From: Imhoffiella fuscus
Lineage (GTDB): Bacteria > Pseudomonadota > Gammaproteobacteria > Chromatiales > Chromatiaceae
Assembly: GCF_042682685.1 (NCBI RefSeq)
Contig: NZ_JBHUHX010000004.1
Location: 1-64,000 of the forward strand
Length of the DNA: 64,000 nucleotides
Direction: 5' to 3'
Under the pieces are notes generated by a model. That model saw only the letters and a list, made by a program, of their open reading frames with translations, made no database searches and had not been told where the DNA came from. This document shows positions 24,493 to 31,205 of the stretch, piece by piece. The position numbers and the translations under genes were made by a program. Numbering within the stretch: position 1 is the stretch's first letter; each line of letters starts with the position of its first letter.

Positions 24493-26757
24493 TCAGCCTC
24501 TGGCCCCGCCGGACAGGGTCACCAGGGCGCCCCGGTCGGTGCTGCCGCTGCTCCCCGTGATCTGCAGTTCGGGTGCCTTGCGCGCTTGGGCGTCGCGATA
24601 GGCACGCGCCCCGGCGAAGGCCCCCATGGGCGTTCCCCGGCGAGTCGGGTTGCGCCCGAATGCGGAGGTGCCTTCGGTGCCCGTGACCCGCTCGTTGCGT
24701 CCCCAATCGTCGCCCGTGATGCGCGTGCCTCCGTCCATGCCCTCTCCGGTGATGCGGGGGCGTGGCGCTTCGGCCGGTTGTTCGGATGCGATCATGGCCG
24801 GCATCGTTGGGTCCATTGCCATGGGGCGTGTGCCGTCAGGGTGCGGATCCGCGTCGCCGGACCGGCGCAGGCGGAAGTCATCGGTTCCGGTCACCACGCC
24901 ACCGGCCATGTTGAAGGGACCCGTGATGCGGCTGCGCGTCTCGTCGTAGGCGGTGCCCGTCACCCGGCGCTCGTCGGTGCGGTCCTGTGCCGAGCGTGCC
25001 GGCGTGTTCAAGCTGAAGGCCGTCCAGTTGCCGCCGCTGAGCGGCTGCGGGAAGTCCGCACTACCGGGCGTTGCCGCCGAGCCCTCGCCGCAGGCGGCGA
25101 AGAACTGGTCCTGACCGAGATAGGGCGTCCCCGTGATCGATTGGCAGGCGCCCTTGGCGGCTCCGCTCATGACGCCGCCGATGCCGGGCTGGGTCCCGGT
25201 GAGCCCGGCGCCGGGGGTGCCGTGCCGCAGGGGGGCGCTTTCGAACATGGCCTGGGCGATCTCGGGTCCGCAGTGCGCGAGCACCGGGCCGGCGCCGAGA
25301 TAGGCGGTGCCGGTGACGACCTCGCAGGCGCCGGGCTCGTCGCCCGTGACCTGCTGTGAGCGGCCGATCTGACTGCCCGTGACCTGCTGGCCGTGCCAGG
25401 TCGCGTCGACACCGACCTTCTTGCCGCCGAAGGGCTCCGGCGAGGTCTTGCAGTGGCCTTGGAAGTGCTCGCTGCCGAGGTACTCGTTGCCCGTCACGCG
25501 TTGACAGGTTCCGGCCTCGTTGCCGGTCACCCGTTCGCGGCGCCCGATCATGGAGCCGGTGACCGACTGGCCGCTCAGGGTCTGCGTCTGCCGCACCTTG
25601 GGTGGGGCGCCCTCGGGGCCGGGCGCGGTGTAGGGCGTTCCCGTCAGTTGGCGGCTTGCGCCGGTCTCATCGCCCGTCACCTTGGTGCTGCGTCCGACCT
25701 GGTTGCCGGTCAGGGTCTGATCCTGCTCGGTGGCCGTCGCCGCCGCCTGGCGACCGGGGGTCGCAACCGGACCCTGGCCGCAGAATTCCTGGAACACCTC
25801 CGCGCCCATGTATTCGGTTCCGGTCACGGCGCGGCAGGCACCTGGCTCGTCGCCCGTCGTGCGCCTGCTGCGACCGACCTTCGTGCCGGTCACCTGTTGT
25901 CCGGAGGCGGTCTCGCTCACGCCGACCTTGGTGGGGGCGGGGTCCGACTCCGCACGCGCTTGGCGGCGGGTCCGCCCGCTCGGTCGCGGACCCGTGTCGC
26001 CGCATTTGCCATGCTCGCAGCGCTCCTCGCGGACCCGCTTGGCGATCTCGCGCGAGCTGACTCCGGCATTGCGCATCAGTGATGTGGTTGCGGCGTTGCG
26101 CGAGCGTCCGCCCAGCGCCTCGACCCCGGAGCGGCCGCGATCCGCCATGGCGGCGCGCCGCGCCATGGAGAGCAGCCGTCCCCGTGAGACCGCCGCATTT
26201 TTGCCCTTGGCCGGGCGTGGGCGGCCCGAGCGGCTGCGCCGCTCGCTGGCCAGGGCTCTGTCCTTGGCTGGCTCCACGATCGTGTGCCGGGCGTCTTCGT
26301 CTGCGGGCTTGGAGCGGCTGGCGCGAGGCGCCGGCGGTTCCATGCCGCTGATGGCGCGGCGGCGGGCGATCGCCGCTTCACGCCCGGCGAGGCCGCGCGT
26401 GTCCGCTCCGCGATCGCTCGTGGAGGTGACCTGCGCCGCCGACTTGCCCAGTGTGAGCCGTTCGCGCCGCTGCATGGACCGTGCGCGTCCTTGACCGGCT
26501 GCCAACTGGCGATTCCGCTCGGTCTTGCGTGGCTGTTCTGTCCGTGGGGCGGGGCGGCTTGGTGTCGGTGCGCTGTCCGCACGAGCGGCCTCGGCACGCT
26601 CAGGCCTGTGCTCCAATTTGCGCTCCGCGCGTGCGCCGGCCCTCGGGTTGGGCGCGCTGCTCGTGCTCTGCGTCTTTCCGCCGGCGGCGATGGCGCGGCG
26701 CTTGGCGATGGACGCCTCGCGCCCAGTTAGCCGTCGTTCGCTTCCAGCCTTGTCCAT
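24493..26757 (-). CDS. csoS2: CsoS2, carboxysome assembly scaffold
   Basis: This 754-residue, largely disordered repeat protein ties RuBisCO to the shell. The N-terminal region (1-260) has the basic RuBisCO-binding repeats LTGREASIAKRRAIA, LAGREAAIARRRAI and MARRAAMADRGRSG. The middle region has five or six VTG-type repeats of the form VGRS-x-x-VTGDEPGAC-x-x-VTGTEYLGAE, each with a Cys pair. The C-terminal domain ends in LVTLSGGARG, the shell-anchoring end. The start at 26757 (MDKAGSERR) fits the family. Some relatives make a short form by a -1 frameshift; I find no slippery heptamer in the middle region, so perhaps only the long form is made. Confidence 0.95.
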   Translation of the reverse strand: MDKAGSERRLTGREASIAKRRAIAAGGKTQSTSSAPNPRAGARAERKLEHRPERAEAARADSAPTPSRPAPRTEQPRKTERNRQLAAGQGRARSMQRRERLTLGKSAAQVTSTSDRGADTRGLAGREAAIARRRAISGMEPPAPRASRSKPADEDARHTIVEPAKDRALASERRSRSGRPRPAKGKNAAVSRGRLLSMARRAAMADRGRSGVEALGGRSRNAATTSLMRNAGVSSREIAKRVREERCEHGKCGDTGPRPSGRTRRQARAESDPAPTKVGVSETASGQQVTGTKVGRSRRTTGDEPGACRAVTGTEYMGAEVFQEFCGQGPVATPGRQAAATATEQDQTLTGNQVGRSTKVTGDETGASRQLTGTPYTAPGPEGAPPKVRQTQTLSGQSVTGSMIGRRERVTGNEAGTCQRVTGNEYLGSEHFQGHCKTSPEPFGGKKVGVDATWHGQQVTGSQIGRSQQVTGDEPGACEVVTGTAYLGAGPVLAHCGPEIAQAMFESAPLRHGTPGAGLTGTQPGIGGVMSGAAKGACQSITGTPYLGQDQFFAACGEGSAATPGSADFPQPLSGGNWTAFSLNTPARSAQDRTDERRVTGTAYDETRSRITGPFNMAGGVVTGTDDFRLRRSGDADPHPDGTRPMAMDPTMPAMIASEQPAEAPRPRITGEGMDGGTRITGDDWGRNERVTGTEGTSAFGRNPTRRGTPMGAFAGARAYRDAQARKAPELQITGSSGSTDRGALVTLSGGARG

Positions 26758-26804
26758 GCTTGCCTCTCGTTGCGTTCTGCGTGTCTGAATGACTGGCCTG
26801 CTTT

Positions 26805-27146
26805 CTAGGCCGCGCGATACACCAGGAAGGCGTGCCCCTTGCTCTGGGCGTAGGTGTCGTAGCCGACCAGGCGGACGTGGTGGTCCGGGTAGGCGCGTCG
26901 GCAGGACTCGATCTCGGCGAGGATGACGTTGGGGTCCTGCTCGCCGAAGAAGGGCATCTTCCACATCGGCCAGTAGTATTCGAAAGACCGGCTCGGGTGC
27001 TCATGCTCCAGCGAGGCGTTCCAGCCGTTGTCGAGGATGTAGAGGATCTGCTCCATCACCTCGTCGCGGCTCAGTGGGGGCAGATAGGAGAAGGTCTCGT
27101 AGCGGCCGATGGTGGCGTGGTCGCCCATGGTGCTCGCGTTGCTCAT
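26805..27146 (-). CDS. cbbS: RuBisCO form IA small subunit
   Basis: This 113-residue small subunit has the family segments ETFSYLPPLS, ILDNGWNASLEHEHPSRSFE, YYWPMWKMPFFGE and VRLVGYDTYAQSKGHAFLVY. Eight copies cap the large-subunit octamer. Together with CbbL it offers the binding groove for CsoS2 repeats. It lies 59 bases from cbbL and 47 from csoS2. A second start at residue 7 (MGDHAT) is possible. Confidence 0.97.
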   Translation of the reverse strand: MSNASTMGDHATIGRYETFSYLPPLSRDEVMEQILYILDNGWNASLEHEHPSRSFEYYWPMWKMPFFGEQDPNVILAEIESCRRAYPDHHVRLVGYDTYAQSKGHAFLVYRAA

Positions 27147-27205
27147 GGCGTCGATGTCCTCTCAGGTCGAATGGTGCTTCGGTCGTGTTCGTTCGACGGA
27201 TCGCC

Positions 27206-28624
27206 CTAAGCGGCGTCCAGCTTGTCCACCACGTCGAACTCGAACTTGATCTCCTTCCAGGTCTCCATGGCGGAGGCCAGTTCGGGGCTGTGACGCGCGG
27301 CCTCGGTGAGGATTTCGCGGGCGTTCTTCTCGACCTCGACACCCTCGTTGCGCGCCTTGACGCAGGCCTCGGTCGCGACCCGGTTGGCCGCCGCGCCGGC
27401 CGCGTTGCCCCAGGGATGGCCCTGGGTGCCGCCGCCGAACTGGAGCACGGAGTCGTCGCCGAAGATGGTCACCAGCGCCGGGATGTGCCACACGTGGATG
27501 CCGCCCGAGGCCACCGCCATGACGCCCGGCATGCCGCCCCAGTCCTGATCGAAGAAGAGTCCGCGCGAGCGATCCTCTGGCACGAAGGATTCGCGCAGGG
27601 CGTCGACGAAGCCGAGCGTCGACTGACGGTCGCCTTCCAGTTTGCCGACCACGGTGCCGGTATGCAGATGGTCGCCGCCGGAGAGGCGCAGACACTTGGC
27701 CAGCACGCGGAAGTGGATACCGTGCTTGGGGTTGCGGTCGATGACGGCGTGCATGGCGCGGTGGATGTGCAGCAGCATGCCGTTGTCGCGGCACCAGTTG
27801 GCGAGACTGGTGTTGGCGGTGAAGCCGCCGGTGAGGAAGTCGTGCATGATGATCGGCGCGCCCAGCTCCTTGGCGAACTCGGCCCGCTTGAACATCTCCT
27901 CGCAGGTCGGCGCGGTGACGTTCAGATAGTGTCCCTTGCGCTCGCCGGTCTCCTCTTGCGCCTTGCGCACGGCCTCCATCACGAACTCGAAGCGGTTTTG
28001 CCAGCGCATGAAGGGCTGTGAGTTGACGTTCTCGTCGTCCTTGGTGAAGTCCAGTCCGCCGCGCAGCATCTCGTAGACGGCGCGGCCATAGTTCTTGGCC
28101 GAGAGTCCGAGCTTGGGCTTGACGGTGGCGCCGAGGAAGGGGCGGCCGTACTTGTCCAGGCGGTCGCGCTCGACCTGAATGCCGTTGGGCGGACCGCCGC
28201 AGGTCTTGACGTAGTGCAGCGGGAAGCGGATGTCTTCCAGGCGCAGCGCCCGCACCGCCTTGAAGCCGAAGACGTTGCCGACCAAAGAGGTCAGCACGTT
28301 GACGATCGAGCCTTCCTCGAACAGATCGATGGGGTAGGCGACGAAGGCGTAGAAGCTCTCGCGGTCGCCCGGCACGTCCTCGATGCGATAGGCGCGTCCC
28401 TTGTAGTAGTCGAGATCGGTGAGCAAATCGGACCAGACCGTCGTCCAGGTTCCGGTCGAGGATTCCGCAGCAACCGCTGCTGCGGCCTCTTCCCGAGGAA
28501 CGTCCGCCTGGGGCGTCACCTTGAAGCAGGCCAGCAGGTCCGAGTCCAAGGGCACATAGTCGGGCGTCCAGTAGGTGAGTGCGTAGTCTTTCACGCCCGC
28601 GTCGTAGGTCTTGATGCTCATCAT
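27206..28624 (-). CDS. cbbL: RuBisCO form IA large subunit
   Basis: This 472-residue subunit catalyses CO2 addition to ribulose 1,5-bisphosphate. The carbamylated lysine and metal ligands lie in GGLDFTKDDENVNSQPF, the loop-6 region in HTGTVVGKLEGDR, and the other active-site parts in GATVKPKLGLSAKNYGR and FGGGTQGHPWGNAAG. Sequence and neighbours identify form IA of the carboxysomal type. The N-terminus is MMSIKTYD; either Met may be used, with GGAGC just upstream. It is the first gene of the carboxysome operon, expressed from the promoter region at 28625-28730. Confidence 0.98.
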   Translation of the reverse strand: MMSIKTYDAGVKDYALTYWTPDYVPLDSDLLACFKVTPQADVPREEAAAAVAAESSTGTWTTVWSDLLTDLDYYKGRAYRIEDVPGDRESFYAFVAYPIDLFEEGSIVNVLTSLVGNVFGFKAVRALRLEDIRFPLHYVKTCGGPPNGIQVERDRLDKYGRPFLGATVKPKLGLSAKNYGRAVYEMLRGGLDFTKDDENVNSQPFMRWQNRFEFVMEAVRKAQEETGERKGHYLNVTAPTCEEMFKRAEFAKELGAPIIMHDFLTGGFTANTSLANWCRDNGMLLHIHRAMHAVIDRNPKHGIHFRVLAKCLRLSGGDHLHTGTVVGKLEGDRQSTLGFVDALRESFVPEDRSRGLFFDQDWGGMPGVMAVASGGIHVWHIPALVTIFGDDSVLQFGGGTQGHPWGNAAGAAANRVATEACVKARNEGVEVEKNAREILTEAARHSPELASAMETWKEIKFEFDVVDKLDAA

Positions 28625-28661
28625 TTGCTCCGTTCTATGGGTGCGACCTGGATGGTTGATA

Positions 28662-28691
28662 AATCTAGATGTGAGCGATTTCGAATTCCAA
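28662..28691 (-). promoter_or_regulatory. predicted sigma-70-type promoter of cbbL
   Basis: On the minus strand TTGGAA (28691-28686) and TAGATT (28667-28662) are separated by 18 bases. Transcription would start near 28655, about 30 bases before the cbbL ATG. The 16-bp element at 28713-28728 would then be centred near -65, the usual LysR recognition position. The hexamers match consensus only partly. Confidence 0.45.
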
Positions 28692-28712
28692 TCGATATAA
28701 AGAATGCAAAAG

Positions 28713-28728
28713 ATCGATTTCTGTCGAT
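28713..28728. promoter_or_regulatory. ATCGA-N5-GTCGAT element upstream of cbbL
   Basis: ATCGATTTCTGTCGAT repeats the dabB-upstream palindrome ATCGACAATTGTCGAT at 12 of 16 positions. The location at about -65 to the predicted cbbL promoter supports a CbbR site. The gap 28625-29010 holds this, the promoter, and farther away a 7-bp-stem hairpin (GGCGGGA/TCCCGCC, 28908-28928) of unknown use. Confidence 0.5.
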
Positions 28729-29010
28729 GGATTGCCGTCTTGGGATTCTCGAACGGATGCGCGCCGTGCCGTTGAGGTTCGGTGATAAGAGACTGTGATG
28801 GTTCGCTTTTGACGCTGGCGCTAGAGGACGCAGGGCGGGGGGGCGGGACGCTGGTGGAGCGAAGCTTTGAATCTGTCGCGCGGCCGTGCTGAGTGCTTTT
28901 CCGTCAGGGCGGGATTTGGTGTCCCGCCAGCCAACCGCATATTGTTCTCGAAATGTCTGGCTCTCTGTGAGCTGTCTGAAACCTCATCAAGCGCCTTGTG
29001 AGTTATCGCT

Positions 29011-29649
29011 ATGAAGATCCTGATCATCCTGGTCGCGGCCCTGGTGCTGCTCGCCATCACCGCCATGGCCGTGTTCGTGTTCGTCGTTCAGAACGTGGAG
29101 ACGCCCGAATATCGCGTCGTGGAACGCGACGAGCCGTTCGAGGTCCGCGACTATCCGCCACTGGTGGTCGCGGAGGTGACGCGCAAGGGGGACCGTCAAA
29201 CGGCGCTCAGTGCCGGCTTTTCGCCGCTCGCGGGCTACATCTTCGCCAAGGAGCGCGAGGGCGAGCGCGTGGCCATGACCGCCCCGGTCACGCAGCAGTC
29301 TGCCGAGCGGATCGCGATGACGGCGCCGGTGACCCAATCGTCGACCGAACCCGGCGAGTGGTCGGTTCGCTTCATCATGCCCGCGCGTTACGACCTCGCC
29401 TCGCTGCCGGCGCCCGCGAGTGGTGACGTTCGGCTGGAGCAGATTCCGGCGCGGCGCACGGCGGTGGTGCGCTTCAGCGGCAGGACCACCGATACGCTGA
29501 TTGGGGAGCAGGAGCGGGCGCTGCGCGATTGGATCGCGGCACGCGGTCTGCGATCGCTCGGTGAACCGGTCTACGCCTATTACAACGATCCCTTCACGCC
29601 CGGATTCCTACGCCGCAACGAGGTCATGATCGAGCTGGCTCGGGACTGA
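29011..29649 (+). CDS. SOUL heme-binding family protein
   Basis: This 212-residue protein has an N-terminal hydrophobic anchor or signal (residues 1-27) and a SOUL domain: ETPEYRVVERDEPFEVRDYP, then FSPLAGYIFAKEREGERVAM and the repeated AMTAPVTQ motif. It ends NDPFTPGFLRRNEVMIEL. SOUL proteins bind heme or tetrapyrroles in some cases; the function in bacteria is unclear. It is divergent from cbbL with 386 bases between and appears to stand alone. Confidence 0.9.
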   Translation: MKILIILVAALVLLAITAMAVFVFVVQNVETPEYRVVERDEPFEVRDYPPLVVAEVTRKGDRQTALSAGFSPLAGYIFAKEREGERVAMTAPVTQQSAERIAMTAPVTQSSTEPGEWSVRFIMPARYDLASLPAPASGDVRLEQIPARRTAVVRFSGRTTDTLIGEQERALRDWIAARGLRSLGEPVYAYYNDPFTPGFLRRNEVMIELARD

Positions 29650-29724
29650 GCCTGGATCCTGTGCGCTGAAGCGCGCCCGGATCACCAACCGCGATGCGTA
29701 AGTCCGCAGGCTGTTGTTCTGGGC

Positions 29725-30408
29725 TCACGCATCGCTGAGTTTCGGTCGAGCCACGAGATAGATCAGCACGCCAAAGACCGGGAGCAGCGCGACAAGCATT
29801 TTCCAGGCGCGACCCTGGACGTTTCTCCGTCGCATGTCGTCGATCGCCAGGAAGGGGAGCACGAGCAGCAGAATTACCAGATCGAGGGTCATGACATGGA
29901 CGAGCGGCTTGGTCTGCCACAGGTCCAGGTAGGTTTGCATGGATCCACCAGTGCCGACGATCACCAACAGGATCGAGACGATCAGCAGGATCGCCGGTCC
30001 GACCCGCGAGTCCAGACGCTGTTGGAGTTGGGATCTGGTCCCCTCGACGTCGCGGCCCCAGCGGCGCAGCGCCACGTAAAAGAGGATGCCAAAGGCGCCG
30101 GCGAAGAAGGACGCAATCACGAACGGCCAGGCAGGGAGGGGTTGTTCCTTGCCATCGAAGAGCACCAACAGGGCATAGGCCATGGGGATCACGCCAAGGA
30201 GATTGAAGACCATGAACACCAGCGGCTCCACGGCAGAGAGATTTCCGGTGAGCGATGCCATGACCACGTGCAGGCTGTACCCGTCGTCTGGAGGCAACAG
30301 ACGATTGCTGGCAAAAAATCCGTAGATCGGAAAGGCGATCCAGAGCAGCCAGATCAAGATCTGTGGGTATGTGAGTGATTGCTTAAAAGCCTCTGCGAGC
30401 TTTCCCAT
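29725..30408 (-). CDS. polytopic membrane protein, function unknown
   Basis: The protein has 227 residues with about six hydrophobic helices (including IWLLWIAFPIYGFFAS, VMVFNLLGVIPMAYALLVLF-like and LVILLLVLPFLAI segments) and a polar loop around residues 100-125. The end, WKMLVALLPVFGVLIYLVAR, resembles small membrane proteins seen in cyanobacteria and phototrophs, but I cannot name a family. I prefer the start at 30408 (MGKLAEAF). The in-frame extension to 30495 would run antisense through the ybiT fragment. Confidence 0.7.
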   Translation of the reverse strand: MGKLAEAFKQSLTYPQILIWLLWIAFPIYGFFASNRLLPPDDGYSLHVVMASLTGNLSAVEPLVFMVFNLLGVIPMAYALLVLFDGKEQPLPAWPFVIASFFAGAFGILFYVALRRWGRDVEGTRSQLQQRLDSRVGPAILLIVSILLVIVGTGGSMQTYLDLWQTKPLVHVMTLDLVILLLVLPFLAIDDMRRRNVQGRAWKMLVALLPVFGVLIYLVARPKLSDA

Positions 30409-30461
30409 GATTGATGCGCTCCCCGTTGATTGTCCCAAGTAGGGCTCAAGCCACCGCCTTT

Positions 30462-30533
30462 GCGAGTTCGTCTCTTCGCTGTCGACCCGCATCATCGAGC
30501 TGATGCCCCAGGGCGATCAACTTCGGCGGCAAC
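30462..30533 (+). pseudogene. fragment of a second ybiT 3' end
   Basis: These 72 bases align with ybiT positions 3685-3758 with only five substitutions and one 2-base deletion. They encode the C-terminal segment FVSSL-x-TRIIEL-x-PQG before the deletion breaks the frame. No other ybiT sequence is present around it. It is a relic of a former ybiT copy or of a recombination event joining two distant parts of the genome. Confidence 0.75.
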
Positions 30534-30647
30534 GAGGTCACGATGGTTGGGTCTTTGAATCGGGAGGGGAAGCGCAGGGGCGAGAGCTTGCGTGCTCTGT
30601 CTCAGCCCCTGGGCAGCGGTCTGTCAGGATCGCCGAGGATGTCCGGC

Positions 30648-30902
30648 TCAGCGTCTGTGTGTCGGATGTAGGGTGTGTTGTGGCAGTGCATCAGGGCCGA
30701 TCAGTTCGAGTCGTCCAGAGAGGCTGCGTCGCAGCCGATAGCGTTCACCGGCATGGAGAATGGTCAGCTCCGGGTCGGAGCCCAGCAACTCAGCGCTGTA
30801 GACGCTGAGCGGTCGTGTTGGCTCTGTCCTGCGGTTGCGATTTTGTGGGCCGTCGGGAGGCTGTTCGTCGTTTGCTGATGGGTGTTCTGCGTGCATGCTC
30901 AT
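30648..30902 (-). CDS. hemP: HemP family hemin uptake protein
   Basis: This small protein of 84 residues (or 82 from the second Met) has the HemP core ELLGSDPELTILHAGERYRL followed by RRSLSGRLELI. HemP proteins are short, Fur-regulated, and found beside heme or siderophore uptake genes; in some bacteria they activate the receptor gene. The N-terminal 30 residues are polar and variable. It reads away from the Fur-like palindrome at 30938-30958, with TTGAAA-N16-TATCAT overlapping it on the minus strand. Confidence 0.85.
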   Translation of the reverse strand: MSMHAEHPSANDEQPPDGPQNRNRRTEPTRPLSVYSAELLGSDPELTILHAGERYRLRRSLSGRLELIGPDALPQHTLHPTHRR

Positions 30903-30927
30903 GATGAGAATCCGGCTGAGTGGGTAA

Positions 30928-30967
30928 TTGTTTATCTAAATGATAACAGTTATCATTTAACTTTCAA
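30928..30967. promoter_or_regulatory. Fur box with divergent overlapping promoters
   Basis: AAATGATAA (30938-30946) and TTATCATTT (30950-30958) form a perfect inverted repeat with a 3-base centre, close to the Fur consensus. On the plus strand TTGTTT (30928-30933) and TATCAT (30951-30956) are 17 bases apart. On the minus strand TTGAAA (30967-30962) and TATCAT (30945-30940) are 16 apart. Iron-loaded Fur bound here would block both hemP and the plus-strand transcript. Confidence 0.8.
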
Positions 30968-31036
30968 GTCGGAAAGGGTGAGCTGCAACAGCCACTCCTG
31001 GTCGGCCTAGCGACATCATGCATGAGGCCTTTAGCG

Positions 31037-31147
31037 ATGATTCGATCCATTCTGAAGCTTGGTGGAAGCCTGCTGCCCGCCATTCTCGCGGCCGCTTTCG
31101 TACTCGGTCTCCTCTTGTCTTTCAACTCTACGGGCACGCTTGGGTGA
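31037..31147 (+). CDS. 36-residue single-span membrane protein
   Basis: An ATG at 31037, preceded by GAGG nine bases upstream, opens a 36-residue frame: two basic residues (MIRSILK) before one hydrophobic helix (about residues 8-29, with LLPAILAAAFVLGLLLSF) and a short polar end STGTLG. It lies between a Fur box and a strong terminator, which supports expression. I recognise no family. Its position beside hemP and a TonB receptor suggests a role in iron uptake or its control. It is too short for homology to be judged by eye. Confidence 0.55.
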   Translation: MIRSILKLGGSLLPAILAAAFVLGLLLSFNSTGTLG

Positions 31148-31157
31148 TGCGGGCGAG

Positions 31158-31186
31158 GGGCGGTGTGTGACCGCCCTTCCTTTTTT
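31158..31186 (+). terminator. Rho-independent terminator
   Basis: GGGCGGT (31158-31164) pairs with ACCGCCC (31170-31176) around a 5-base loop, followed by ttccTTTTTT on the plus strand. The receptor gene ends at 31206 on the other strand, where the same hairpin lacks a following T-run. It therefore ends the plus-strand small transcript. Confidence 0.85.
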
Positions 31187-31205
31187 ACGTGCGCTGGGCG
31201 GCGGC

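Larger units (their letters stand above)
30963..31186 (+). ncRNA. predicted Fur-controlled short transcript (small RNA and/or small mRNA)
   Basis: A transcript starting near 30963 from the plus-strand promoter in the Fur box would run about 224 nt to the terminator at 31158-31186. This promoter, Fur site and terminator layout is that of iron-stress small RNAs such as RyhB or PrrF, although the sequence resembles neither. It also contains the 36-codon frame at 31037-31147, so it may be a small mRNA or have both roles. Confidence 0.45.

Noticed and set aside
25000..25800. Slippery heptamer for a -1 frameshift in csoS2
   Set aside because: No X-XXY-YYZ sequence was found on the coding strand; therefore no frameshift feature was annotated.
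30503..30808. 101-codon plus-strand frame antisense to hemP
   Set aside because: It begins in the ybiT scrap, overlaps hemP antisense, and has no domain or ribosome site.
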